From: Marivita sp046592965
GTDB lineage: Bacteria; Pseudomonadota; Alphaproteobacteria; Rhodobacterales; Rhodobacteraceae
DNA length: 64,000 nucleotides
Assembly: GCF_046592965.1 (NCBI RefSeq)
Contig: NZ_JBISBV010000003.1
Location: 248,001 to 312,000 of the forward strand
Direction of reading: 5' to 3'
Positions 41,716-50,677 of this stretch are shown here, piece after piece (position 1 is the first letter of the stretch; each line of letters starts with the position of its first letter). The notes under the pieces were generated by a model. That model saw only the letters and a program-made list of their open reading frames with translations, ran no database searches and had not been told where the DNA came from. Both the position numbers and the translations under genes were made by a program.

Positions 41716-42798
41716 ATGACAGCGGGGCGTCGCCAGTTCATAGCGGGCCTCTTGGCCACGGGGCTGGTCCCAAAACCAACATGGGCCGAGGTGGGATCAC
41801 CGTCCTATCTGTCCGCAGCAGCGCGCCCTGATGGTTCTTATGTGCTGTGCGGCATCGACGACGACCTCAACGTGACGTTCCAACTGCCCTTGCCCGCGCG
41901 CGGCCACGCGGCAGCCGCCCACCCCACACGGCCCGAAGCCGTTGCATTTGCGCGACGCCCCGGAACCTTCGCCGTGGTCATCGACTGCACGACGGGCGCG
42001 CAACGGGCGACTTTGACAGCTCCAGCGGGCTGGCATTTCTATGGGCACGGAACGTTCTCGCAGGATGGAACCCTGCTTTACACAACCGAAAATCACTATG
42101 ACGAGGGCCGTGGTCTGATCGGTGTCTGGGATGTCGCGGCAGGCTATACACGTGTGGCTGAATGGAGCAGCGGCGGTGTCGGTCCGCATGACATCAAACG
42201 CCTCCCCGGCTCCGATACTCTGGTGATCGCCAACGGCGGCATCGACACACACCCGGATTCGGGCCGCACAAAACTCAACATTCCCACCATGCAGCCCAAC
42301 CTGACCTATGTCGCAGATGGTGCCATCACCGAAAGTGTCGAGCTGCCATCGCACATGCACAAGAACTCGATCCGGCACCTGGCCGTGGCCGCTGACGGAC
42401 GGGTTGCGTTCGGAATGCAATGGCAAGGGGATGGACCGGTTGAAACCTTGGCCGGGCATCACCGCGTCGGCCAAGAGGTCGTGCTCTTGACCGCCAGTTC
42501 AGACCGGATGCGAGACATGCAGGGCTATGTCGGAAGCATCGCTGTTTCGAATGATAGCAGGACAATCGCGATAACGTCCCCTCGGGGCGGCATCGTGCAG
42601 TTTTACGATCCAGAATCCACACGGATAACGGGTTCCTGCTCCCTCCCCGACGTGTGCGGCATTGCTGCAAACGGCACTGGCTTCACGCTGACATCCGGCG
42701 CGGGGGAGTTGGCTCATCTTAAATCCGCCGACGTCTTGTCTTCGATGTCCACGACAATGCGTTGGGACAATCATTTGATCGTTATCACCGAAGGTTGA
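41716..42798 (+). CDS. DUF1513 Tat-exported beta-propeller protein
   Basis: The 360-residue protein begins MTAGRRQFIAGLLATGLVPKP, a twin-arginine export signal. The remainder fits a seven-bladed beta-propeller (repeated strands such as GTFAVVIDCTTGAQRATL, GLIGVWDVAAGYTRV and IAVSNDSRTIAITSPRGG). DUF1513 is commonly last in imelysin-DUF1111-imelysin clusters, and a cofactor-dependent role is suggested by Tat export. Its start overlaps nothing: the imelysin stop is 1 bp upstream. It ends the operon; no strong terminator was found. Confidence 0.92.
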   Translation: MTAGRRQFIAGLLATGLVPKPTWAEVGSPSYLSAAARPDGSYVLCGIDDDLNVTFQLPLPARGHAAAAHPTRPEAVAFARRPGTFAVVIDCTTGAQRATLTAPAGWHFYGHGTFSQDGTLLYTTENHYDEGRGLIGVWDVAAGYTRVAEWSSGGVGPHDIKRLPGSDTLVIANGGIDTHPDSGRTKLNIPTMQPNLTYVADGAITESVELPSHMHKNSIRHLAVAADGRVAFGMQWQGDGPVETLAGHHRVGQEVVLLTASSDRMRDMQGYVGSIAVSNDSRTIAITSPRGGIVQFYDPESTRITGSCSLPDVCGIAANGTGFTLTSGAGELAHLKSADVLSSMSTTMRWDNHLIVITEG

Positions 42799-42886
42799 GG
42801 GAAGGCTCGGTTTGAGGCTGTTTTACCGTGCGACCGTCCGGAAGCCGGTCTGCGACCGCGCTGTCTACAAACATGCACCGGAGTGA

Positions 42887-42962
<76 letters not shown>

Positions 42963-43080
42963 TTGCCGCGCGGTTTAGCCAAGCGTTGCGCGTCGTGCAA
43001 GAGCTTTTTCCGACGCGTTTCCTTCCGCCCGAAAAATGCAAAACGCGCGGTCCGTCTACCGGCCCGCGCGTTCGCTGTCA

Positions 43081-43155
43081 TGGTGGGTGATAAGGGATTT
43101 GAACCCCTGACATCTTCGATGTGAACGAAGCGCTCTACCACTGAGCTAATCACCC
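43081..43155 (-). tRNA. tRNA-Val (CAC)
   Basis: A 75-nt cloverleaf, one nt shorter than the UAC copy in the D-loop. The anticodon loop is UUCACAU (anticodon CAC; complement at 43121-43123). The acceptor stem is the same GGGTGAT/ATCACCC and the CCA is encoded. Confidence 0.95.
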
Positions 43156-43174
43156 GTTGGCGCGCGTCTTAACC

Positions 43175-43576
43175 TCACTCCGCCGCTTGTGCAAGAGGAT
43201 CCGGAGACTGATCCTGGACCTGTTCATTGCGGCGCAGACGCGTGGTGATGACATGCGCCTTGCTTGTCTTTTTCATCCGCGTGATCTTCATCTTTCCCAT
43301 CGGGGCAAGGTTCAACTCGCGCCCCTCGGCGATGGTTTCACCAAGCACCGCCAGCATCGCCTCGACAACCGGTTTCGCATCGCGCTTCTTGATTCCGCTG
43401 CGCGCCACGACGGTGTCGATCAATTCCTTTTTCCTCAATTCAGGGGCTGTGATGACAGGTGTTTCGTTCACCACAACTTCCGGCGTGGCGGCTTGGTCAG
43501 CTTCCGCCTTTTCTGATTTGTCGCCTTTTGGCGGCGTGGATGGGGCGCGGGATGGTGTCTTGCGGCTCGTCGCCAT
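43175..43576 (-). CDS. HU-family DNA-binding protein with N-terminal extension
   Basis: A 133-residue protein. After a Ser/Pro/Lys-rich N-terminus (MATSRKTPSRAP...) comes an HU/IHF-like fold (LRKKELIDTVVARSGIKKRDAKPVVEAML, then LNLAPMGKMKITRMKKT). It is longer than canonical HU (about 90) because of the extension, and it ends in an acidic/Gln tail. It binds DNA non-specifically and helps compact the nucleoid. An AAAGGAATT site precedes ATG 43576. It lies downstream of two tRNA-Val genes, which are in the same orientation. Confidence 0.88.
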   Translation of the reverse strand: MATSRKTPSRAPSTPPKGDKSEKAEADQAATPEVVVNETPVITAPELRKKELIDTVVARSGIKKRDAKPVVEAMLAVLGETIAEGRELNLAPMGKMKITRMKKTSKAHVITTRLRRNEQVQDQSPDPLAQAAE

Positions 43577-43711
43577 GTTGAATTCCTTTTGACTGCTCGG
43601 GTCTTGCGGCGAATTGAACGTCACAGTAGCAAGGTTTCACACATAATCCAGTGTCGTATGCAATCGCGACCGCGAAATGTGGTTCATCCGACGCAGGGGG
43701 TTTCAGATGTA

Positions 43712-44515
43712 TTAGGCTGCAAACCACAGGCCGAGCATCCAGATGCCCATAGCCAGCATCACCAAATTTTCGGTCAGCGACAGGAATCCCAAGGGAACAT
43801 TCGATCCGCCGCCGACGCAGGCGCAGGTCAATTCGCGCTTGTCGATATAGACCGCCTTGATCACACTCACGGCGCCGATCGTGCCGATAAAGATCGCGAC
43901 GGGAGCAACCAGCCAGATGAGCCAGCTCTGCGTTCCGATCAAGGCCATCATTCCCACGCCTGCGTATAACTCACCGAACGGGTAGGCATAGCCATAGGGC
44001 ACATATCGCCGCGCCAGAAGATCGTAGCCGAGAAAGCCGCTGACAAAGCTTTCCACATCCTGCAATTTTTGGATCGCCAACGCCACCATCGACGTCGCAA
44101 AGAACCATTTCAGCCATGTCAGGACCGGAAACCCGTCATAGAGATTGATCACGATTGCCAGAGCCATGAGCGCCGTGGACGCAAAGATCGCGATCACCGG
44201 CGCGTAGGTTGTGTCGTCTTCGCCCTTCACGGTGTAGCCGAAATATTCTTTCAAATCGGTGTAACCGCCAATTCGCTCGCCTTCGATGAATGTCTGCGGA
44301 GTCGTGTCGACGTCATGCTTGGCCATGAACGCGTCGGTTTCCTCGCGCGTGGTCAAGAGGTTGTCGGTGATCTCGAACCCCTTCCGCTTGAGCAGAGACA
44401 GGGATTTCAAGCCGAACGGACACAGATGCCCCGGCATCGCCATCCGGTAGAGGACCGCGCGACCGGCGCTGCTTTTGCTGCGCGCCTCTTGCGGTGTGTC
44501 GACTCTATCGCTCAT
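43712..44515 (-). CDS. Glutaredoxin-MauE membrane fusion protein
   Basis: The 267-residue protein fuses an N-terminal glutaredoxin-like domain (about residues 20-90; LYRMAMPGHLCPFGLKSLSLLKRKG, and DTTPQTFIEGERIGGYTDL) to a MauE/DoxX-like membrane domain with four to five helices. The redox site is CPFG, a single Cys instead of CxxC. The membrane part ends with LTCACVGGGSNVPLG, carrying the paired Cys typical of MauE. Its likely role is transmembrane thiol redox transfer. It overlaps the DUF305 gene by 4 bp, so the two proteins probably work together. Confidence 0.88.
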   Translation of the reverse strand: MSDRVDTPQEARSKSSAGRAVLYRMAMPGHLCPFGLKSLSLLKRKGFEITDNLLTTREETDAFMAKHDVDTTPQTFIEGERIGGYTDLKEYFGYTVKGEDDTTYAPVIAIFASTALMALAIVINLYDGFPVLTWLKWFFATSMVALAIQKLQDVESFVSGFLGYDLLARRYVPYGYAYPFGELYAGVGMMALIGTQSWLIWLVAPVAIFIGTIGAVSVIKAVYIDKRELTCACVGGGSNVPLGFLSLTENLVMLAMGIWMLGLWFAA

Positions 44516-45054
44516 GATCCACCTTCCTTTTGCCGCTCGGTACCGGCGGGTGCATCGCCATTCGCTTCAATATCAGCGATGTAGCGTTTCATCTCGGCGA
44601 TCTCTTCCCGCTGCACATCCGCGATGGCCTGTGCCAACGCCGCGACGCGCGGGTCCGACAGTTCGGCGCGTTCGCTTGTCAGGATGGCGATGGAATGGTG
44701 CGGGATCATGGCCTTCATCCATGCGATGTCTTCTACGGTTTCCTGCGACCGGACCAGCCAGACGCCAAGCGCGAATGCCAGGGCGGCGCCGATGAAAATG
44801 GCTGTGTTCATCGCCTTGTTGGCATACATGCCCAACATGAACGCGAGCATGACGATCGCCATGCTTGCGCCCATGTAAAGCGCCATCCAGGCGCGCGTTT
44901 GCGAAAAGAAGATGTGATCCATCGCGTAGGTGTTGAGATACATCAAGCCGTACATCACCACTGTGGATGTGGCGATCATTGCAAAAAACCGCCCGTAGCC
45001 CATGCCGCCGGAACGGTCGGTGTCTGTCTGATGAACGGAATTGCGATGTGCCAT
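44512..45054 (-). CDS. DUF305 family membrane protein
   Basis: A 180-residue protein with about four hydrophobic segments (MIATSTVVMYGLMYLNTY; MGASMAIVMLAFMLGMYA; IFIGAALAFALGVWL). A C-terminal DUF305 ferritin-like helical segment contains AMIPHHSIAILTSERAEL and EEIAEMKRYIADI. The MIPHHS His pair resembles metal-binding DUF305 proteins associated with copper or persulfide handling. Strong AGGAGG lies 6 nt before ATG 45054. The stop overlaps the glutaredoxin-MauE gene, forming a two-gene operon. Confidence 0.88.
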   Translation of the reverse strand: MAHRNSVHQTDTDRSGGMGYGRFFAMIATSTVVMYGLMYLNTYAMDHIFFSQTRAWMALYMGASMAIVMLAFMLGMYANKAMNTAIFIGAALAFALGVWLVRSQETVEDIAWMKAMIPHHSIAILTSERAELSDPRVAALAQAIADVQREEIAEMKRYIADIEANGDAPAGTERQKEGGS

Positions 45055-45116
45055 GACGGGCCTCCTAGAGAGTGGCTTTAGACACGAAACCGCTAACCGA
45101 CTATGGAAGTTCCAAA

Positions 45117-45152
45117 AAAGCAAAAGCCCCCGTGCACGTTGCACGAGGGCTT
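45117..45152 (-). terminator. Terminator of lon
   Basis: AAGCCC-C-CGTGCA and TGCACG-A-GGGCTT form a 13-nt stem with one mismatch and a CGT loop, followed on the minus strand by TTTTGCTTTTTT. It lies directly behind lon. Confidence 0.85.
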
Positions 45153-45181
45153 AAGTTTTCAGTTGTTGCGAACCGATTGCG

Positions 45182-47590
45182 CTAGTGAGCAACCGTTCCG
45201 GCACCCTGCCCGTCCTTGGCCATTGCAGCGGCCGCGGCCGCTTCCTCGGCAGCCTCGTCCCACTCAATGGGCTCGGGGGTGCCGACCAGAGCCAGCTTGA
45301 GCACTTCGGACACATGAGCGACAGGAATAATCTCCAACCCGTCCTTCACGTTATCCGGCAACTCGACCAGATCCTTCTCGTTCTCGGCGGGGATCAGAAC
45401 CGTCTTGATCCCACCGCGAAGGGCCGCCAGCAGCTTTTCCTTCAAACCGCCGATCGGCATCGCATTGCCGCGAAGGCTGACTTCACCGGTCATCGCGATA
45501 TCGCGGCGCACGGGGATGCCCGTCAGCACAGACACGATCGACGTCACCATTGCCAGACCGGCAGACGGACCGTCCTTGGGCGTTGCGCCGTCGGGAACGT
45601 GGACGTGAATATCCATCTTGTCGAACTTCGGCGGCTTCACCCCGATCTGCGGCGAGATCGAGCGCACATAGCTGGCTGCCGCGTCGATGGATTCCTTCAT
45701 CACATCGCCCAGTTTCCCGGTGGTCTTCATTCGGCCCTTGCCCGGCAGCTTGAGCGCCTCGATGTGCAACAGATCGCCGCCGACGCTGGTGTAGGCCAGC
45801 CCGGTCACGACACCGACCTGATTTTCATCCTCGGCCAACCCGTAGCGATATTTGCGAACACCAAGATAATCATCGAGGTTTTCCGGCGTGATCACGACCT
45901 TCTCTTCCTGCTTCTTGACGATCTTGGTCACCGCCTTGCGCGCCAGTTTCGAGATCTCACGCTCAAGGTTCCGCACACCGGCTTCGCGGGTGTAATAGCG
46001 CACCATGTCGGTCAGCGCCTCGTCGGTCAGCTCGAACTCGCCCTTTTTCAGGCCGTGGTTCTTGACCTGCTTGGACAGCAAGTGACGTTTTGCAATCTCG
46101 ACCTTCTCGTCCTCGGTGTAGCCGGCCAGCGGAATGATCTCCATCCGGTCCAGAAGCGGGCCCGGCATGTTGTAGGAGTTCGCCGTGGTCAGGAACATCA
46201 CGTTGGACAAGTCGTATTCCACCTCGAGATAGTGGTCGACAAACGTGCTGTTCTGTTCCGGATCGAGCACCTCGAGCATCGCCGACGCCGGGTCGCCCCG
46301 GAAATCCTGACCCATCTTGTCGATCTCGTCGAGCAGGATCAGCGGGTTCGTCGTCTTGGCCTTTTTCAGCGCCTGGATGATCTTGCCCGGCATGGAGCCG
46401 ATATAGGTCCGGCGGTGGCCTCGGATCTCGCTCTCGTCGCGCACGCCGCCAAGGCTGATGCGAATGAACTCGCGCCCGGTTGCCTTGGCCACTGATTTGC
46501 CAAGCGAGGTTTTACCCACGCCCGGAGGGCCGACGAGGCACATGATCGGGCCTTTCAGCTTTTTGCTGCGCTGCTGCACGGCCAGGTATTCGACGATGCG
46601 TTCCTTGACCTTTTCAAGGCTGTAATGATCCTCGTCCAGAATACGCTCTGCGCGTCCCAGATCCTTTTTGACGCGCGATTTCACACCCCACGGGATCGAC
46701 AGCATCCAGTCCAGGTAGTTGCGCACGACAGTGGCTTCGGCGCTCATCGGGCTCATGTTCTTGAGCTTTTTCAGTTCCGCATCCGCCTTTTCGCGCGCTT
46801 CCTTGGACAGCTTGGTCTCGTTGATCCGCGCTTCCAGCTCTGCCACTTCGTTCTGGCCGTCTTCGCCATCGCCCAGTTCTTTCTGAATGGCCTTCATCTG
46901 CTCATTCAAATAGTACTCGCGCTGGGTGCGCTCCATCTGGGATTTGACGCGGGTCTTGATCTTTTTCTCGACCTGCAGAACGCTCATCTCGCCCTGCATC
47001 AAGCCATAGACCTTCTCCAGACGCTCGCTGATGGCCAGCGTCTCGAGCAGTTGCTGCTTTTGCTCGACTTCGATGCCAAGATGACCGGCGACCAGATCGG
47101 CCAGCTTGGCCGGTTCGTCGGCTTCGGACACGGCGCCTAGCGCCTCGTCGGGGATGTTCTTCTTGACCTTGGCATAGCGCTCGAATTCCTCGGCCACGGT
47201 GCGCACCAGCGCCTCGATGGCGGCCGGGTCGCCGGGCATTTCGGTCAGATATTCGGCGGATGCCTCGAAGAAATTGTCGTTTTCAAGATATTCGGTGATG
47301 CGCACACGGCTCTGGCCCTCGACCAGCACCTTCACGGTACCGTCGGGCAGTTTCAGCAGTTGCAGCACATTGGCCAGCACACCGGCTTTGTAGATACCGT
47401 CGGTTTGCGGCTCGTCCTCGGCCGGGTCGATCTGGCTGGCAAGCAGGATCTGCTTGTCATCGGCCATCACTTCTTCCAGCGCTTGAACGGATTTTTCGCG
47501 CCCGACGAACAGCGGCACGATCATATGCGGGAACACCACAATATCGCGCAGCGGCAGCACCGGGTAGGAGGCGTTCAGGGGCTCTTGCAT
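45182..47590 (-). CDS. lon: ATP-dependent protease Lon
   Basis: The 802-residue Lon S16 protease has an N-terminal LAN domain (SYPVLPLRDIVVFPHMIVPLFVGRE), a coiled coil, an AAA+ domain with Walker A CLVGPPGVGKTSLG and Walker B NPLILLDEIDKMG, and a C-terminal protease domain. The catalytic Ser-Lys dyad is in KDGPSAGLAMVTS and the LKEKLLAALRGG region. It degrades misfolded and regulatory proteins in the cytosol. The ATG at 47590 has an AAGGAAAA site; the open frame upstream is not part of the gene. A possible heat-shock promoter lies at 47671-47700. Confidence 0.98.
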   Translation of the reverse strand: MQEPLNASYPVLPLRDIVVFPHMIVPLFVGREKSVQALEEVMADDKQILLASQIDPAEDEPQTDGIYKAGVLANVLQLLKLPDGTVKVLVEGQSRVRITEYLENDNFFEASAEYLTEMPGDPAAIEALVRTVAEEFERYAKVKKNIPDEALGAVSEADEPAKLADLVAGHLGIEVEQKQQLLETLAISERLEKVYGLMQGEMSVLQVEKKIKTRVKSQMERTQREYYLNEQMKAIQKELGDGEDGQNEVAELEARINETKLSKEAREKADAELKKLKNMSPMSAEATVVRNYLDWMLSIPWGVKSRVKKDLGRAERILDEDHYSLEKVKERIVEYLAVQQRSKKLKGPIMCLVGPPGVGKTSLGKSVAKATGREFIRISLGGVRDESEIRGHRRTYIGSMPGKIIQALKKAKTTNPLILLDEIDKMGQDFRGDPASAMLEVLDPEQNSTFVDHYLEVEYDLSNVMFLTTANSYNMPGPLLDRMEIIPLAGYTEDEKVEIAKRHLLSKQVKNHGLKKGEFELTDEALTDMVRYYTREAGVRNLEREISKLARKAVTKIVKKQEEKVVITPENLDDYLGVRKYRYGLAEDENQVGVVTGLAYTSVGGDLLHIEALKLPGKGRMKTTGKLGDVMKESIDAAASYVRSISPQIGVKPPKFDKMDIHVHVPDGATPKDGPSAGLAMVTSIVSVLTGIPVRRDIAMTGEVSLRGNAMPIGGLKEKLLAALRGGIKTVLIPAENEKDLVELPDNVKDGLEIIPVAHVSEVLKLALVGTPEPIEWDEAAEEAAAAAAMAKDGQGAGTVAH

Positions 47591-47670
47591 GCTCGTTTTC
47601 CTTATCGTTGGCAAGATGGCACTGGCCCCGCTTTGCGGCAGCTCCGGCCATCTCCGGTCTTTGGAGAGTT

Positions 47671-47700
47671 AACTTGGGGCGCGGCCGGCCAAGTTTCAAC
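47671..47700 (-). promoter_or_regulatory. Candidate RpoH (heat-shock) promoter of lon
   Basis: On the minus strand GTTGAAAC is followed after 12-13 nt by GCCCCAAGTT, resembling the alphaproteobacterial sigma-32 pattern (CTTGAAA...CCCCATNT). The -10 match is only partial. Confidence 0.4.
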
Positions 47701-47711
47701 CTCTTTGCTGT

Positions 47712-47735
47712 GGGTATCACAATATCTGGATACCC
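47712..47735. other. Inverted repeat upstream of lon
   Basis: GGGTATC-N10-GATACCC, a 7-bp inverted repeat about 10-40 bp upstream of the candidate lon promoter. It could be an operator. Function unknown. Confidence 0.35.
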
Positions 47736-47868
47736 CGCGCCTGCAAGCCGCAACGGTTTGCAATTTTAGAGAAACGGCCGTGATTCCTGCCGCTAAGGGC
47801 GAACGGAAACAGGCCGCCCCAAATGGAGCGGCCCGCAATAGAACCTTAGAACGTTGACGTGCCGTCGC

Positions 47869-48981
47869 TTACTGGTTGCGCGGCAATGCGTCACCAAGGC
47901 GCTGACCGGGTTCGATCAGAACGACCTCGTCTTCCAGGTACTCCGGCATATTTTCCAGTTCGTTCTGGGTCTGGTTGGGCACCATCAGGCCACCCTCGAT
48001 GGCTTGCAGACGATCAAGCGGCAAAGCGACGCTGTGCTCACCCAATCCAAGGAAACCGCCGACACCGACGATCGCAACGATAGTCTCACCGCGCATTCCA
48101 ACCTGATCGACTTCGCCGACAGCTTCACCGGACTCGCCATATACAGTCAGACCGACAAGGTCGTTTGCTGACATGTTGGCCATCGGGTTACGCTCGAAGC
48201 CTTCGACATATGCGGCACGTTCCTCATCGGATTCCATGTTGCCAGCGGCGTCTGTCTTGTAGTCCAGAATTTCAACCTGCGCTTCGGACTGCTGCACGCT
48301 CACGTCGGCACCTTCGGAATCCTCGATACGTACTTCGGGGTCTTCCTGGCTCACTTCGACGTTGGCATCGCCGCTCTGCTCGACGTTGACGACCGGCTCG
48401 GAGGTTTCGACATTGATATTGGCGCTGTCGGTTTCTTCCACCTGAACATTGGCGTCCGATTGCTCGATGTTCACCTGCGGCTCGGATTCCTGAATGGTGA
48501 TCTTCGGCTCGGGACGGATGAAGTTCACGACCGGCTCGGGCGTTTGCACCTGTACGTTGGGATCGGCCTGATCGACCTCGACATTCGGGCGCGGCACACG
48601 GATGGTGATGATCGGCTCGGGGATGCGCACAGTCACGATCGGCTGGGCCTGCTCGACCGTGATGATCGGTGCCTGTTGCTGCACCCGCACATTCGGTTCC
48701 GGGACTTCGACGGTGATTTCAGGCTGCGGCTGTTCGACCGTCACTTCGGGTGCGTCCTGATCGACGTTCACGTTGGGCTCATCAATCGTCACGGTGACCT
48801 TGGGCTTGCCCTGTTCGACCATCACGCGGCCGTCTGTTGCAGAGACCTGCGCGGACGTGGTTGCTGCGGCGTCGGTATCGGTATCGCTATCCACCTCGGT
48901 GGCGGTCTGTGCCGCGACGGCGGTGCTCAGAGCGAGTGCGGAAACGGCACCCAGAATTGTTGCTCTTGCTTTATAAGACAT
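47869..48981 (-). CDS. PRC-barrel protein with long beta-type repeat region
   Basis: A 370-residue secreted protein with a signal peptide (MSYKARATILGAVSALALSTAVAA). Residues about 51-240 are made of some 17 imperfect units of about 10 residues with the pattern P-x-(V/I)-x-V followed by acidic or Gln residues (QPQPEITVEVPEPNVRV). This is strongly suggestive of a beta-solenoid or extended strand array. The first half is Pro-rich, the second Ser/Asp/Asn-rich. A PRC-barrel (about residues 270-340; DLVGLTVYGESGEAVGEVD) follows. AAGGAG precedes the ATG. It may attach to or organise the envelope, but function is unknown. Confidence 0.85.
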   Translation of the reverse strand: MSYKARATILGAVSALALSTAVAAQTATEVDSDTDTDAAATTSAQVSATDGRVMVEQGKPKVTVTIDEPNVNVDQDAPEVTVEQPQPEITVEVPEPNVRVQQQAPIITVEQAQPIVTVRIPEPIITIRVPRPNVEVDQADPNVQVQTPEPVVNFIRPEPKITIQESEPQVNIEQSDANVQVEETDSANINVETSEPVVNVEQSGDANVEVSQEDPEVRIEDSEGADVSVQQSEAQVEILDYKTDAAGNMESDEERAAYVEGFERNPMANMSANDLVGLTVYGESGEAVGEVDQVGMRGETIVAIVGVGGFLGLGEHSVALPLDRLQAIEGGLMVPNQTQNELENMPEYLEDEVVLIEPGQRLGDALPRNQ

Positions 48982-49098
48982 TAGAACTCTCCTTGTTGTC
49001 AAACGTGGCTGGCGCAGTGCGCCGCCTCATCTGAGAAAGAGTTTTAACCTCTCACAAGTTCCTGAAAAAAAGTGTGGAACATCGCCTACAACAGCGCG

Positions 49099-50214
49099 TT
49101 ATACCGTCCTCGAACGCCGCGCATGAAACGCCGCTTCGAACGCTGCGAATTCCCCAGCCGCAATCGCGTCGCGCATCCCCTGCATCAACTCTTGATAGTA
49201 GTGCAGATTGTGCCAGGTCAACAGCATCCCCGAGATCATTTCCTGCGCCCGAAACACATGATGCAAGTAGGCCCGGCTGTAATTGCGACATGCCGGACAG
49301 GTGCAGTTTTCGTCCAGCGGCCTCGGGTCGTCCTTGTGGCGGGCGTTCTTGATGTTGATCTGACCGTAGCGTGTCCACGCCTGACCGGTACGCCCCGAGC
49401 GCGAGGGCAGCACGCAATCCATCATGTCGATGCCGCGCTTGACCGCGCCGACGATGTCGTCGGGCTTGCCAACCCCCATCAGATAGCGCGGCTTGTCGGC
49501 AGGCAGCTGCCCCGGCGCGAAATCAAGACACCCGAACATTGCCTCCTGCCCTTCTCCCACCGCAAGACCGCCAACGGCGTAGCCGTCAAAGCCGATAGAT
49601 TGCAGCGCTTCGGCGCTCTCGGCGCGCAAATCCTCCTCCAGCCCCCCTTGCTGGATCCCGAACAGCATATGGCCCGGCCTGTCACCGAACGCATCGCGCG
49701 ACCGTGCCGCCCATCGCATCGAGAGGCGCATCGATTCCGCGATCCGCTCTCTGTCTGCCGGCAGTGCGGGGCACTCGTCGAAACACATCACGATGTCCGA
49801 TCCCAGAAGCCGCTGTATTTCCATCGACCGCTCTGGCGTCAGCTCGTGTTTCGAGCCGTCTATGTGGCTGCGAAATGTCACGCCCTCTTCGGTCAATTTG
49901 CGCAATTCCGAAAGGCTCATCACCTGAAAGCCGCCGGAATCCGTCAGGATCGGCTTCGACCAGTTCATAAACTCGTGAAGCCCGCCCAGCCGCGCAATCC
50001 GTTCCGCCGTCGGGCGCAGCATCAGGTGATAGGTGTTGCCCAGCAGGATATCCGCCCCCGTCGCCGCCACGGACTCCGGCATCATCGCCTTGACCGTCGC
50101 CGCCGTGCCCACCGGCATGAAGGCGGGCGTGCGGATTACCCCGCGCGGAGTTTCAATCTGACCGGTGCGGGCAGCGCCATCGGTCGCGTGCAGGGAGAAG
50201 GATGTGCCACTCAT
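49099..50214 (-). CDS. tgt: Queuine tRNA-ribosyltransferase
   Basis: The 371-residue TGT swaps guanine 34 for preQ1 in GUN-anticodon tRNAs, including the tRNA-Asp genes in this window. The nucleophilic Asp region is TDSGGFQVMSLSEL and the zinc ligands lie in CTCPACRNYSRAYLHH. The second catalytic Asp is in LPSRSGRTGQAW and neighbouring strands. ATG 50214 is selected (MSGTSFSLHAT); three upstream codons are excluded. It is divergent from sufT. Confidence 0.98.
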   Translation of the reverse strand: MSGTSFSLHATDGAARTGQIETPRGVIRTPAFMPVGTAATVKAMMPESVAATGADILLGNTYHLMLRPTAERIARLGGLHEFMNWSKPILTDSGGFQVMSLSELRKLTEEGVTFRSHIDGSKHELTPERSMEIQRLLGSDIVMCFDECPALPADRERIAESMRLSMRWAARSRDAFGDRPGHMLFGIQQGGLEEDLRAESAEALQSIGFDGYAVGGLAVGEGQEAMFGCLDFAPGQLPADKPRYLMGVGKPDDIVGAVKRGIDMMDCVLPSRSGRTGQAWTRYGQINIKNARHKDDPRPLDENCTCPACRNYSRAYLHHVFRAQEMISGMLLTWHNLHYYQELMQGMRDAIAAGEFAAFEAAFHARRSRTV

Positions 50215-50311
50215 GGGAACCACATGCCGCAGCCTTTGTGATTTGCCAACCCTTTACCCGCCGCCGGCCTTTCCCTATATCTTTAGTCAGGAACTGATGG
50301 AAAGAACCGAC

Positions 50312-50674
50312 ATGTCCAACGCCAGCCCTCAGATCGAAGGCACACCCCTGATCGCCCCCTCAACCACCGACCATCCGCTTTACGACCAGGTCGTCGAAGC
50401 GTGCCGGTCGGTTTACGATCCCGAGATACCGGTCAACATCTACGACCTCGGCCTGATCTACACCATTGACATCAATGACGAAAACGAAGTCGGCATCATC
50501 ATGACGCTGACTGCGCCGGGCTGCCCGGTGGCCGGTGAGATGCCGGGCTGGGTTGCCGAAGCAATCGAGCCCTTGGCCGGGGTCAAACAGGTTGACGTCG
50601 AACTCACCTGGGAGCCGCCCTGGGGCATGGACATGATGTCGGACGAGGCGCGTCTGGAACTGGGCTTCATGTAA
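50312..50674 (+). CDS. SUF Fe-S assembly protein (SufT-like, MIP18/DUF59)
   Basis: A protein of about 120 residues with the DUF59 core: YDQVVEACRSVYDPEIPVNIYDLGLIY, TLTAPGCPVAGEMPGWV (conserved Cys) and ELTWEPPWGMDMMS. These proteins assist maturation of Fe-S proteins, typically with SUF. The ATG at 50312 has GGAAAGA upstream; an earlier ATG at 50297 would add five residues and is also possible. It starts a three-gene cluster with a TfoX-like gene 3 bp later and an IscA-type gene at 51054, an Fe-S-oriented set. Confidence 0.92.
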   Translation: MSNASPQIEGTPLIAPSTTDHPLYDQVVEACRSVYDPEIPVNIYDLGLIYTIDINDENEVGIIMTLTAPGCPVAGEMPGWVAEAIEPLAGVKQVDVELTWEPPWGMDMMSDEARLELGFM

Positions 50675-50677
50675 CCG

